Part shown: positions 37,662-46,262 of the stretch, in pieces
Layout: each line of letters starts with the position of its first letter
How positions within the stretch are numbered: the first letter of the stretch is position 1
NCBI GenBank assembly: GCA_037146715.1
Contig: JBAWWO010000009.1
Coordinates: 1-48,106, forward strand
Direction of reading: 5' to 3'
From: Alphaproteobacteria bacterium
GTDB taxonomy: Bacteria > Pseudomonadota > Alphaproteobacteria > UBA7879 > UBA5542
Length of the DNA stretch: 48,106 nucleotides
Made by a program: the position numbers and the translations under genes
The notes under the pieces: generated by a model
What the model saw: only the letters and a program-made list of their open reading frames with translations
Database searches by the model: none
What the model was told of the DNA's origin: nothing

Positions 37662-37718
37662 TACATTGTCTCCATTAAAATATTATCCAGCATTAGCAGA
37701 TTGCTTTAGGATTTTCAA

Positions 37719-39110
37719 CTATAGATTTGCGCGAGATGTGACGTTTCTATGCCATCTTGCAAAATCACGATCCCCTCGCACAGCATTCCTTCTTTTTAGT
37801 TTTTTCTGCGCATTCACAAAGGCGATAAATTCATTTAGAGGCTCTCCTTCTATGATCTGTTCAGCAGCGGCCATTAAGTCACTCATATCTTTCTTTGATG
37901 TGCTCGCCAGGTCCACATCCTTCAGAAGTTGGGGATTCAAACTAAGATATTTTCCTCCCAATGCCTCAACCAACATCTTTACAGTTTCTGAGGTATGAGT
38001 ATTTGGGGCATTCAGCAAAGCATCTATGGTTGTCCCAAAATTTCTACCAAGACCAGATAAAGCGCCTCCTCCAAAAGTGCCAGATCCATAAAATTTATTT
38101 TTTTTCAAATAAACGCCAGTACCAATGGAAACAAGATATATTTTTTTGTTTGGCATCAAATCTTTAGCAACCGTTACACCCACTGCAGCGGGATTATTTA
38201 CCCCAATTCCTCCATCAGTCAGCTTCTTTTTTTCATCACCTACAAATAAGGTGTAGGGCTTAAAATAAGTAGGAGCTGCACTTGTTGCCCGGGCGGCTTG
38301 CCACAAGAAATAGTCATCTCTGTGGTTTGCTACGGCGTTTAAGGTGTTAAAGAAAAACGGCGTTCCACGCTCAATATCAAAACTGGTGACAACAACTGGA
38401 TTAATTGTTTGGGAGAGCGTGGCATTTCCAAAATGAGTCTTCAAATATTCCTCATAGTGTTTTGCGCTATATTTTGCCGTTAAAACCCCGCCTGTTCCTC
38501 GTACTTTTCTAAGAAGGCTAGGGTGTGAAAATATTTTTTTCGGAAGGTCTGTGTAAAGCCCAACTAAATCTTCAGCAGAATACTTTGGGTGCCCTAAATC
38601 ATCGGGAGCATTCAAGAACAGGGCGATAAGCCCTCCGGTTGATGTGCCCACGAAAATGTCAAAAATTTCTGGAATTGTTCGGCCTGTTTCTTTAGCAATG
38701 TGGGCAAGTATCTTAGCGGCAATAATGCCCCGAACGCCCCCCCCGTCTAAAGACAAAACAAAAATATAATCCTTACTCTCTAGTTTGTTTTGATAGGAGT
38801 CTCTTGTATGATGGGGGGCTGATGACACACAATCCTTACAGTCTTGAAAAAGGCTAGAGGGGTGCCCAAACTGTGTTATGTAAACTGGTTCTATTTCTTG
38901 TTTCCAAAACTCTTCATTTTCTGGGTTTTTTGTCGCAGATTTAATAGCGCTGGCATTACAATTAGGGTGGCTTGTTAAAGATCCTGGCTTTTTGGTTTCA
39001 AGCAGTTTTTTATAAAATTTAAGGTCCGCACAGGAATATCGGGTAGGAAAAGAATTGGCTGTTAACTGAAAAAGAGTCAAAAATAGAAGTAGACCTAATT
39101 TATAATTCAT
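37719..39110 (-). CDS. Secreted patatin-like phospholipase
   Basis: A 463-residue lipase of the patatin family. An N-terminal signal peptide (KLGLLLFLTLFQLTANS) sends it out of the cytoplasm. The catalytic domain spans about 115-400: oxyanion loop DGGGVRG at 122-128, nucleophile elbow GTSTG at 155-159 (Ser157), and the dyad aspartate in DGG at 299-301. Both catalytic residues are intact. About 100 residues of Cys-containing sequence precede the domain. AGGGAAG lies upstream of the ATG. Related patatins in Rickettsia and Pseudomonas (ExoU) act on host phospholipids; a host-membrane role here is inferred, and the final export route is unknown. Confidence 0.9.
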   Translation of the reverse strand: MNYKLGLLLFLTLFQLTANSFPTRYSCADLKFYKKLLETKKPGSLTSHPNCNASAIKSATKNPENEEFWKQEIEPVYITQFGHPSSLFQDCKDCVSSAPHHTRDSYQNKLESKDYIFVLSLDGGGVRGIIAAKILAHIAKETGRTIPEIFDIFVGTSTGGLIALFLNAPDDLGHPKYSAEDLVGLYTDLPKKIFSHPSLLRKVRGTGGVLTAKYSAKHYEEYLKTHFGNATLSQTINPVVVTSFDIERGTPFFFNTLNAVANHRDDYFLWQAARATSAAPTYFKPYTLFVGDEKKKLTDGGIGVNNPAAVGVTVAKDLMPNKKIYLVSIGTGVYLKKNKFYGSGTFGGGALSGLGRNFGTTIDALLNAPNTHTSETVKMLVEALGGKYLSLNPQLLKDVDLASTSKKDMSDLMAAAEQIIEGEPLNEFIAFVNAQKKLKRRNAVRGDRDFARWHRNVTSRANL

Positions 39111-39169
39111 GATGAGCTTCCCTGTTTTTTATCAGCATAAGTCCTTTTTTGTTTTTTTGTCCAGAAGTT

Positions 39170-39198
39170 TTGACAACCCACCAGGAATTAGTTAGGTT
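39170..39198 (+). promoter_or_regulatory. Candidate promoter for the Cys-rich secreted protein
   Basis: TTGACA at 39170-39175, a 17-base spacer and TAGGTT at 39193-39198; the -35 is consensus and the -10 weak. It leaves a leader of only about 12 bases before the ATG at 39218, with AGGGG inside it. Confidence 0.35.
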
Positions 39199-39217
39199 TG
39201 AAAAAACAGGGGATTTC

Positions 39218-39847
39218 ATGGTAAAAAGAATTTTTTTTCTATTCTGTTTACATTCTATTATAGGCATTATTTTTAGTTTGGGTTCTTTAGCAAAGCCTAA
39301 AAAAAATCAGGTATCTACTACTGAGTGGTGCTTAAAAAATTGTACCAACTCTCAGCAGGAGTGTTACTCTTTATTTCCCGAACGCATGGCCGAATGCCAC
39401 CAAAAATGTGTCCTTATACAAACTGAACATTCCGATATTGCTAAATGCATCAAGAAAATGGATTCAAAATTAAAAAAAATATCGGACCATCTGGATCAAG
39501 ACGCTGCTATTCGCGTAATGGTTTCTTATGGGAGTGGAGAGGAAAAAGAAATAGAAAAAAAGAGCATTGCGCTCAGTCGATGGAAAAAAGCGATTACTGC
39601 AATTAATAAAATGAAGAAAGAAAATCATCTTAAAAGAATATCGGAAGAGCAAGCACAGCCTTCCCCCATTGTAAAACGAGATATGCATATAGCGCGGCCT
39701 CTGTGGGATGATGGAGAAGAAGATATAATAAACCCAAGACCCATTACAACGCCTAGATCTCAACGACGCAAATACCTGACCATGCGCTCGGATGACTCCT
39801 TGGATTCCTTTAATTCTGATGAGGGAATTTTTCATAATTTCTCTTGA
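39218..39847 (+). CDS. Small secreted Cys-rich protein, unknown
   Basis: A 209-residue protein I do not recognise. The frame opens at 39149, but the ATG at 39218 has AGGGG six bases upstream and gives a clean signal peptide (MVKRIFFLFCLHSIIGIIF...LA). The first 70 mature residues hold five or six cysteines in a C-x3-C-x6-C pattern (WCLKNCTNSQQECYSLF, AECHQKCVL, then a single Cys), suggesting disulfides. The rest is polar, Lys/Arg/Ser-rich and probably disordered. It is divergent from the patatin gene and precedes Fic. Confidence 0.65.
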   Translation: MVKRIFFLFCLHSIIGIIFSLGSLAKPKKNQVSTTEWCLKNCTNSQQECYSLFPERMAECHQKCVLIQTEHSDIAKCIKKMDSKLKKISDHLDQDAAIRVMVSYGSGEEKEIEKKSIALSRWKKAITAINKMKKENHLKRISEEQAQPSPIVKRDMHIARPLWDDGEEDIINPRPITTPRSQRRKYLTMRSDDSLDSFNSDEGIFHNFS

Positions 39848-39931
39848 GGGAACAAAACAAGTGGCAAAAAATGGTATCTTCAGGCTAAACCTGAGAAGCT
39901 TCTCTAAAGAGGATATTGCGATTGATAATAA

Positions 39932-39981
39932 CTTTTCTTTTTAAACTTTAAAAAGAAAAGATAACGTGCTATCTTTTCTTT
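39932..39981 (+). promoter_or_regulatory. Overlapping alternative hairpins at the Fic start
   Basis: CTTTTCTTTTT (39932-39942) pairs with AAAAAGAAAAG (39950-39960). The same middle segment, as AAAGAAAAGATA (39952-39963), pairs perfectly with TATCTTTTCTTT (39970-39981), which ends at the base before the Fic ATG. The two hairpins exclude each other. No Shine-Dalgarno sequence other than the purine-rich middle segment is present. A GATAAT at 39924-39929 could be a -10 box placing the transcript start just before the first arm. Confidence 0.6.
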
Positions 39982-41142
39982 ATGGACGGTTTTAAGAAAA
40001 GAATTGGCACTTATGTCACACAAAAAACATCAGGGGAAGTTTTTAAGGCTTATGTTCCACCGAAGTTGCCACCAAGCCCCCCTGTAGATTTGGCGAAACT
40101 TTACCCCTATCTTGAGAAAGCTACTCTTGCTTTAGCCGAACTGAATAACGTTCATAAATCTATTCCCAACACAGCCCTGTTTATTTACATGTATGTACGC
40201 AAAGAAGCGCTTCTGTCCAGCCAGATTGAGGGAACTCAAAGCTCATTCTCAGACTTGATGCTTTTTGAACACCATCAAAAAACTGAAGTATCCTTGGAAG
40301 ATGTCGAGGAAGTTTCCAATTACGTAAAAGCTAGTAGCTATGGCTTAGAACGGCTGAAAAAAGACTTTCCCCTTTCTCTTAGACTCCTTCGTGAAATTCA
40401 TGGAGTATTGCTTTCAGGAACTCGTGGTACTGGAAAATTACCAGGAGAGTTCAGACATTCTCAAAACTGGGTTGGGGGCACAAGGCCCGGCAACGCCCTG
40501 TTTGTGCCACCTCCTGTTGATCATCTAAATCAATGTTTATCTGATTTTGAGACTTTCTTGCATGATAGTACGCTGCCTGTTCTAATCAAAGCAGGACTTG
40601 CCCATGTTCAGTTTGAAACTATTCATCCTTTTTTAGATGGGAATGGAAGACTGGGTCGCCTATTGATTAGTTTGCTTCTGTGCAATGATAATCTTTTAGA
40701 TGAACCAATTTTATATCTAAGTCTTTACCTTAAACAAAATCGCCAAACTTATTATAACTTGCTACAAGAAGTACGCCTGCATGGGGCATGGGAAACGTGG
40801 CTTGAATTCTTTCTAGATGGTGTTCGTAAATCTGCAAAACAAGCGACCAGCACAGCAAATCGTATCAATAAATTATTTGATCAAGATCAGAAAAAAATTG
40901 AAACTCTTGGGCGGGCTCGGTTTTCATGCGAACAGGTCCTGGAATATATGAAAAAATTACCTCAGGTGACGGTTTCTTTCGTAGCAACTGAATTAAGCAT
41001 GACCGCTCCAACCGCTAGAAGTTCTTTGAATCACATGGTTAAGATTGGAGTTTTAGAAGAAACAAGTGGCAAAAAATCCAGTAAGATTTACGTGTATCGT
41101 ACTTACCTAAATATTCTGGAAGAGGGTGCAGAGCCTTTGTAG
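39982..41142 (+). CDS. Fic-family (probable AMPylating) protein with winged-helix tail
   Basis: A 386-residue Fic protein. The N-terminal Fic_N region (about 20-105) holds the inhibitory motif [S/T]xxxE[G/N] as SSQIEG (79-84), so this is a class II Fic that keeps its own inhibitor. The catalytic loop HPFLDGNGRLGR (215-226) is complete, with His215 and both arginines. The region NWVGGTRPGNALFVPPP is the usual flap. The C-terminal 90 residues resemble a winged helix (VSFVATELSMTAPTARSSLNHM). The family transfers AMP or other nucleotide parts to protein hydroxyls; the target is unknown. It has no signal peptide. The leader forms alternative hairpins. Confidence 0.92.
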   Translation: MDGFKKRIGTYVTQKTSGEVFKAYVPPKLPPSPPVDLAKLYPYLEKATLALAELNNVHKSIPNTALFIYMYVRKEALLSSQIEGTQSSFSDLMLFEHHQKTEVSLEDVEEVSNYVKASSYGLERLKKDFPLSLRLLREIHGVLLSGTRGTGKLPGEFRHSQNWVGGTRPGNALFVPPPVDHLNQCLSDFETFLHDSTLPVLIKAGLAHVQFETIHPFLDGNGRLGRLLISLLLCNDNLLDEPILYLSLYLKQNRQTYYNLLQEVRLHGAWETWLEFFLDGVRKSAKQATSTANRINKLFDQDQKKIETLGRARFSCEQVLEYMKKLPQVTVSFVATELSMTAPTARSSLNHMVKIGVLEETSGKKSSKIYVYRTYLNILEEGAEPL

Positions 41143-41152
41143 CGAAAAAACC

Positions 41153-41246
41153 TGGCGGAGGGAGAGGGATTCGAACCCTCGATACGGATTTTGGTCCGTA
41201 TAACGGTTTAGCAAACCGTCGCTTTCAGCCTCTCAGCCACCCCTCC
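41153..41246 (-). tRNA. tRNA-Ser (GCU)
   Basis: Reading the reverse strand: acceptor GGAGGGG pairs with TCCCTCC, followed by discriminator G and encoded CCA (41153-41155). The anticodon stem-loop is ACGGT-TTGCTAA-ACCGT with anticodon GCT. A long variable arm (ACGGA...TCCGT) marks a class II tRNA. The T arm is GAGGG-TTCGAAT-CCCTC. It lies 11 bases downstream of the Fic gene, on the opposite strand. Confidence 0.97.
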
Positions 41247-41345
41247 AGATTTGATGTACTACATGTAAAAGTCCCAGCTTGTCTTGTCAATGGTTTTTTC
41301 GATTTTCAATGGTTCTTGAGAGCCGTGCCAATCCAGCTTGATGCC

Positions 41346-42050
41346 CTAATTCCCAAAAGTCTTTACAATCGCTTCTTTCTCTACTCTCCAGAAAGTTCTG
41401 TTTTCTCTTTTGAGATGACTTGGCACCAAAGGATCTGTCAAATCAAGAATCCATGGTTTTGTCCCGAATTTTTGGCCCAACTTAAGAGAATTCTCATTAG
41501 CTGCATGGGTTGGTATGAAAATATATTGATAGTTTTCAAGGCGCATCAAATCATTCTTTGCAAACCCCTGAAGAGACTCCATCGCATACCCTTTTTTCCA
41601 ATGATTAGAATCGAACACGACAGCAGCTTCCACAGTGCCGTCATAGGGGTTGCCCGCATCTTGATAGCGATGAGCCCCCACAAAACCAACGAAAGTTTCA
41701 GGTTCTGCTGTTAAATAACAACCTCGCCAGCTCAAAAGATTGGCTTCACATCTTTTTTGCGCTCTGCCCAAAAAAACGCGCCATCTTTCCGTGGTTTCTG
41801 GTGTATCCGTGCGGGAACCCGCCCAATATTCTAAAACCTGTGGTTGGGAGAAAACAGTTTTTCCAGCTTCAAACAAAGCCTCAAAATTTTCTGCAGTCGC
41901 GGGTTTGGCCGTCAAGCGATCTGTCGTGAAAGGTTGGAAAGATTTTTCTGGATTTTTTAGCCGATAAGCATCCCAATCAGCTCCATCAAAGCTGGCAAAT
42001 ACGACCAAGGGAGCAACAAAAGCCAACCATAAAATTGTTAAAGAACGCAT
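41346..42050 (-). CDS. Exported GNAT-fold acetyltransferase-like protein
   Basis: A 234-residue protein with a Sec signal peptide (MRSLTILWLAFVAPLVVFA) and a GNAT-type fold. The GNAT start is DRLTAKPATAENFEALFEA, and the acetyl-CoA-binding strand and loop appear as HWKKGYAMESLQGFAKNDL with Gly-Tyr-Ala-x-Glu, followed by HAANENSLKLGQKFG. Relatives of the RimJ/RimL branch acetylate protein N-termini, but those are cytosolic. The ATG at 42050 has a near-perfect AAGGAGAG upstream; the frame extends to 42095 but lacks support. Acetyl-CoA is absent from the periplasm, so it would have to act in a host or as a cofactor-independent remnant. Function unknown. Confidence 0.75.
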   Translation of the reverse strand: MRSLTILWLAFVAPLVVFASFDGADWDAYRLKNPEKSFQPFTTDRLTAKPATAENFEALFEAGKTVFSQPQVLEYWAGSRTDTPETTERWRVFLGRAQKRCEANLLSWRGCYLTAEPETFVGFVGAHRYQDAGNPYDGTVEAAVVFDSNHWKKGYAMESLQGFAKNDLMRLENYQYIFIPTHAANENSLKLGQKFGTKPWILDLTDPLVPSHLKRENRTFWRVEKEAIVKTFGN

Positions 42051-42152
42051 TATTTCTCTCCTTCTAGATAATACAACAAGATATATAGGTATCATTTTTA
42101 GATGTCAAACAAAACTCTGGCATCTTTATTGGGTTTTAGTATACTCATTCGA

Positions 42153-43277
42153 ATGAAACGTTTCTTGTGTATTGTGTTGATATTCCAGGGGTTGTCTGCC
42201 ACGGCATCCTCTCAACGGGAAGTCTACAGACTTCTTGATATGTTCAGTGATGCATTCCGGTACGCCCGATCCGAGTATGTTAAGCCAGTATCTGAGGAAA
42301 CCCTGATTGAGGGCGCCATTCAAGGAATGCTGTCTTCCCTAGACCCTTATTCAGCCTATATTAACCAACAGCGATATCAGGATATGTTGAAGGATATTGA
42401 GGGGGGGTACGCTGGTATCGGCATCGAATTTACTCTGGATGGAGACAAGCTGAAAATCATCACTCCTCTAGACAATTCCCCTGCCCACCGGGCCGGTCTA
42501 AAAGCAGGGGATATCATCTGGGAAATTAATGGGGAATCTGTTCAAGGTTTAGATCTATTTGAAATTTCAGACCGCTTAAAAGGTCATCCAAAAGAAGCTC
42601 TTTCTTTAAAAATAGAGCGGGAATTGACGAACCCTTTTACCGTTAAATTAAAGCGGGAAAAAATCGTTCTGAATCCCATCACCTGGAAGATTGCCCAAAA
42701 CATGGCCTATGTGCGTCTAAGCAATTTTAATGACGCAAAAACAGCGAAAAAATTCAAGAAAGCCATTGAAACAATTCAATCAAAAATGCAGGGGGCCTTG
42801 CAAGGACTGGTTATTGATTTAAGAAATAATCCGGGGGGGATTTTAGACCAAGCCGTCAGCATTGCAGACCTGTTGTTAGATAAGGGCATTATTGTGAAAG
42901 TCAAATCCCGCAAAGCTGAAAATGATGCAGCTTATTTGGTCAGCGAAAAACCTAAAATTCTGAAGAATATTCCCATTGTTGTGTTGGTGAATAAGGGGAC
43001 GGCGTCCTCAGCTGAGATTTTAGCCGCAGCCTTAAAGGACCATGACCGGGCCTTTTTGATGGGATCAAAAACCTATGGCAAGGGGTCTATTCAAACCATT
43101 CTGCCCATTCCCCCCGGGTACACGGCTATTCGTCTGACAACTGGGTATTATTACTCTCCCTTGGGAAAATCTATTCAGGGCAAGGGCATTGAACCGCATG
43201 AAAATATGTCGGATTCTATTCCAGATGAGGAAGTGTTGAGCCGGGCTTTTCACACATTGTTATCCTTGAAAAAATGA
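42153..43277 (+). CDS. ctpA: Carboxyl-terminal processing peptidase (S41 family)
   Basis: A periplasmic serine protease of the CtpA/Prc type, about 374 residues. The chosen ATG gives a signal peptide (MKRFLCIVLIFQGLSATAS); the open frame to 42102 lies in the promoter region of the divergent GNAT gene. After an N-terminal helical region with EGAIQGMLSSLDPYSAYI comes a PDZ domain (GGYAGIGIEF to about residue 165) and the S41 catalytic domain with RNNPGGILDQAVSIADLLL, the nucleophile Ser in NKGTASSAEI and the base Lys in KTYGKGSIQ. It starts a four-gene overlapping operon. Confidence 0.95.
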   Translation: MKRFLCIVLIFQGLSATASSQREVYRLLDMFSDAFRYARSEYVKPVSEETLIEGAIQGMLSSLDPYSAYINQQRYQDMLKDIEGGYAGIGIEFTLDGDKLKIITPLDNSPAHRAGLKAGDIIWEINGESVQGLDLFEISDRLKGHPKEALSLKIERELTNPFTVKLKREKIVLNPITWKIAQNMAYVRLSNFNDAKTAKKFKKAIETIQSKMQGALQGLVIDLRNNPGGILDQAVSIADLLLDKGIIVKVKSRKAENDAAYLVSEKPKILKNIPIVVLVNKGTASSAEILAAALKDHDRAFLMGSKTYGKGSIQTILPIPPGYTAIRLTTGYYYSPLGKSIQGKGIEPHENMSDSIPDEEVLSRAFHTLLSLKK

Positions 43278-43861
43278 CCAGTACTGTTCTTTTGATTTCA
43301 GATGACCAGGTTTTAAAATTATGCCTCCAAGAGTATCTACAAACCGACTACACTATAGTCACGAATTCTGAAAAAAATGTGGAAGTTATTATTTTAGACG
43401 AACCCCAGGAATCTCATCTACAGAAAGCCCATCAACAATTTCCTCATGCCCTTTTAGTTGTGCTATTACCCCAGGAAAAATCTTTAGACTTTAAACATTT
43501 TCCCGTAAAATTTCTCGAAAAACCTTTTGCCCTGCAGGACTTGAAAAAAAGTTTGACCCAGGAAGATAAATCCTCCGTTTTAGTCATTGGTAACTTTAAG
43601 CTTTATCCTAGCAAGAGACGGTTGGTTCATTCGGTAACTCAAGCCATTGAGTATTTGACGGAAAAAGAGGTTGATATTTTATCCTTTTTATATCACCATC
43701 CGAATCAACTCTTTTCAAAAGAAGAATTGCTAAAGCAAATTTGGAACTATGGGCCCACCATGACAACCCACACGCTAGAAACTCATATTTATAGGCTGCG
43801 TCAAAAGTTAACGCCGGATTTGCTTGTGAACCAAGAAAAGGGGTACAGCCTATGCCTTTAA
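43274..43861 (+). CDS. OmpR-type response regulator with a degenerate receiver
   Basis: A 195-residue DNA-binding protein. The N-terminal 95 residues look like a shortened receiver: ISDDQ carries the acidic pair, Asp42 (VIILDEPQE) is in the phosphorylation position and Lys83 (FLEKPF) is kept, but the usual Thr/Ser after strand four is missing (VVLLPQEKS). The C-terminal winged helix (about 100-195) is clear: YLTEKEVDILSFLYHHPNQL, THTLETHIYRLRQKL, and NQEKGYSLCL. It may act without phosphorylation. No kinase gene is adjacent. ATGA overlap with ctpA and a 10-base overlap with the next gene. Confidence 0.85.
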   Translation: MTSTVLLISDDQVLKLCLQEYLQTDYTIVTNSEKNVEVIILDEPQESHLQKAHQQFPHALLVVLLPQEKSLDFKHFPVKFLEKPFALQDLKKSLTQEDKSSVLVIGNFKLYPSKRRLVHSVTQAIEYLTEKEVDILSFLYHHPNQLFSKEELLKQIWNYGPTMTTHTLETHIYRLRQKLTPDLLVNQEKGYSLCL

Positions 43862-44928
43862 AAACCTTGTTGCCTTTTGATATGATTTGCATGGGGCTCT
43901 CGGTCTTTGGTCTATCGATTTTTCTGACCCGCTGGATGATGCGTATGGGCATTCACGATCACCCGGTTAAAAGATCTTCCCACACAACGCCAACTCCTCG
44001 CAGTGGTGGTGTGGCTATTGCCCTTAGCTTTGCCGGGGGAATTCTGTTTTTGCTAGCCCGTCAATATCTTAGTTATATCTCTCTGACTCGCTTAATCACC
44101 TTGGGGGGCGCCATAGGGGTTACTTGTTTTTTTTCCTTGAAAGATGACATAAAGGGGCTTTCCTTCCTGCAAAAATTCATTGTACAGGCCCTGACGGGGT
44201 GCGCTATCGTCATGGTTGGTTTATCCATTTCTGAAATTCCCTTGCCCTATTTTGGTGTGGTTCCCTTAAAAGCTTTAGGCGGTGTTTTGTCTGTTTTCTG
44301 GATTATCTTTTTCATGAATGTCTTTAACTTTATGGATGGGCTCAATGGCCTTGCCAGTGGCGTTTCTATTATTGCTTCCCTATTTTGCACCATTATTAGT
44401 TTCTTGTTCATGGAACAATCTATGTTTTATCTTAGTTTGACCTTGTTTTTTGCAACGCTGGGATTTTTCATCTTTAATTTTCCCAGGGGCAAAATTTTCA
44501 TGGGGGATGTGGGCAGTCAATTTCTGGGGCTTATTTGGTCCATTATGTTGTTTATTCCAACACAAGAATTAAGCCCTATTTCTATTTATACAATTCCTCT
44601 GCTGTTCTTTTCCTTTATCTATGATGTCAGCATTACAGTTGGTCGCCGTATCTGGAACAAAGAAAGTTTTTGGTTAGCCCACCGAACGCATTTGTTTCAG
44701 CTGCTGAACCGGCTGGGCTATTCCCATAAACAAGTTACGTGCTTGCATTTATGCATGGCTATGCTACAAGGAATGGGCGCCATTTGGATGCAATATTTAG
44801 AACCCACCCATCAGATTTTTATGTTTATCCCTTATTTTGTTTTGATGGTGGGGTATCACGCGTGGATCTTTAGAGCTCTTAAGAAAAGAATTTTGCCATA
44901 TCGCAAAAAAAGAAAGAAAAAGAAATGA
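43852..44928 (+). CDS. WecA/MraY-family undecaprenyl-phosphate sugar-phosphate transferase
   Basis: An integral membrane enzyme of the glycosyltransferase-4 (MraY/WecA/TagO) family with about ten hydrophobic helices. Key motifs are DHPVKRSSHTTPTPRSGGVAI at the start, FFSLKDDIKGL with the Asp-Asp metal ligands, FNFMDGLNGLASG, and KIFMGDVGSQFLG, followed by the C-terminal cytosolic loop AHRTHLFQLLNRLG with its His residues. It transfers a sugar-1-phosphate to undecaprenyl phosphate to start a surface glycan. The PRSGG and AHRTH patterns fit WecA-like enzymes better than MraY; the sugar is not determined. It ends in a Lys/Arg-rich tail. Confidence 0.88.
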   Translation: MPLKTLLPFDMICMGLSVFGLSIFLTRWMMRMGIHDHPVKRSSHTTPTPRSGGVAIALSFAGGILFLLARQYLSYISLTRLITLGGAIGVTCFFSLKDDIKGLSFLQKFIVQALTGCAIVMVGLSISEIPLPYFGVVPLKALGGVLSVFWIIFFMNVFNFMDGLNGLASGVSIIASLFCTIISFLFMEQSMFYLSLTLFFATLGFFIFNFPRGKIFMGDVGSQFLGLIWSIMLFIPTQELSPISIYTIPLLFFSFIYDVSITVGRRIWNKESFWLAHRTHLFQLLNRLGYSHKQVTCLHLCMAMLQGMGAIWMQYLEPTHQIFMFIPYFVLMVGYHAWIFRALKKRILPYRKKRKKKK

Positions 44929-46262
44929 AAGTACGTTTTGCCCCCAGTCCCACTGGGTATATGCATGTGGGAAATTGTCGCACGCTTTTGATTAACTGGC
45001 TATTTGCCCGCCATCACGGAGGGGTATTTTTGCTGCGTCTAGACGATACAGATCGGGAAAGAAGCGAAAAAAAATATGAAACTGCCTTGTTAGAAGATAT
45101 TGCTTGGCTGGGCTTAGAGTTTGACGCCTATGAACGGCAGTCTGACCGCTTAGAGCGCTATAAAGAAGGTGCAGAAATGTTAAAGGCGTCCGGGCGCCTT
45201 TATGCTTGTTATGAAACGCCTGAGGAATTAGAATTTAAAAGACGCCGTCAAATTTCCCGCGGCATGCCCCCAATTTATGATCGGGAGGCCCTGCAGCTAA
45301 CCGATGCTCAAAAGACGCAATATGAAAAAGAGGGTCGCAAGCCACACTGGCGCCTTTTATTGAATGACGCCCCCATCGATTGGGAGGATTTAATTCGCGG
45401 GCCAATCCATTTAGAGGGCAGCAAACTAAGTGATCCCGTTCTGGTACGCGAAGACGGATTTCCTATTTATACGTTGGCTTCTGTTATTGATGACATGGAC
45501 ATGAATATTACCCATATCATTCGGGGGGAAGACCATCTGACCAACACAGCCGTTCAGATTCAATTATGGCGCGCCCTGGGCATTGCCGACGGGACTATTA
45601 AGTTCGGGCATCTTTCCCTGCTGGCTAATGCCGACGGGACTGAACTTTCAAAACGACTGGGTAGCACAAGTATTCGCGATTTCCGTGCCCAGGGAATCTT
45701 GCCTATGGCTTTGAACAGCTTGCTCGCGAAATTAGGAACATCTGACCCAGTTCAGGCCTACGATTCATTGGACGCCCTTGTGAACCATTTTGATATTTCT
45801 AAATTCGCCAAGGGAACGCCCAAGTTTTCGATGGAAGATATTACCCACATGAATAAAAAAGTGATTCATACTCTGCCCTATGAGAAAGCTGTTGAGTATA
45901 GCCATTTTTCTTCTATGGATTCTCTGTTTTGGGAAGCTGTGCGCCCTAATTTAGAAAGCTTGAATGAAGTTGAAATGTGGTGGACTATTTGTCGTGGGAC
46001 CGTTCGTACATTTGTGGCAAACGAAGATAAAATTTTTATTCGGGAAGCCTTAGCCTCTTTGCCTCAGGGGCCATGGGAACCAATGCCTTGGAAAGAATGG
46101 CTCCACCTTTTGAAAACCGTTAGTGGGCGCAAAGGGAAAGAACTTTTCATGCCGCTCCGCGCCGCTCTGACCGGGCAAGACCATGGTCCTGAACTTCAGG
46201 GGCTGGTTGAGCTTATGGGGCCAGACCTTGCTCGCAAGCGTTTGGAAGGGGCCTTACTCTAG
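44925..46262 (+). CDS. gltX: Glutamyl-tRNA synthetase
   Basis: A class I synthetase that charges tRNA-Glu, and often tRNA-Gln as well in alphaproteobacteria that lack GlnRS. The 445 residues show the HIGH region as RFAPSPTGYMHVGNCRTLLINW, the LRLDDTDRERS catalytic segment, HIIRGEDHLTNT, and the KMSKS-equivalent loop in ADGTELSKRLGS. Many alphaproteobacteria have two gltX genes with split roles; this short form lacks tRNA-specific additions, so which role it fills is open. ATGA overlap with the upstream transferase; its last nine bases overlap the convergent LRR gene. Confidence 0.95.
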   Translation: MKVRFAPSPTGYMHVGNCRTLLINWLFARHHGGVFLLRLDDTDRERSEKKYETALLEDIAWLGLEFDAYERQSDRLERYKEGAEMLKASGRLYACYETPEELEFKRRRQISRGMPPIYDREALQLTDAQKTQYEKEGRKPHWRLLLNDAPIDWEDLIRGPIHLEGSKLSDPVLVREDGFPIYTLASVIDDMDMNITHIIRGEDHLTNTAVQIQLWRALGIADGTIKFGHLSLLANADGTELSKRLGSTSIRDFRAQGILPMALNSLLAKLGTSDPVQAYDSLDALVNHFDISKFAKGTPKFSMEDITHMNKKVIHTLPYEKAVEYSHFSSMDSLFWEAVRPNLESLNEVEMWWTICRGTVRTFVANEDKIFIREALASLPQGPWEPMPWKEWLHLLKTVSGRKGKELFMPLRAALTGQDHGPELQGLVELMGPDLARKRLEGALL

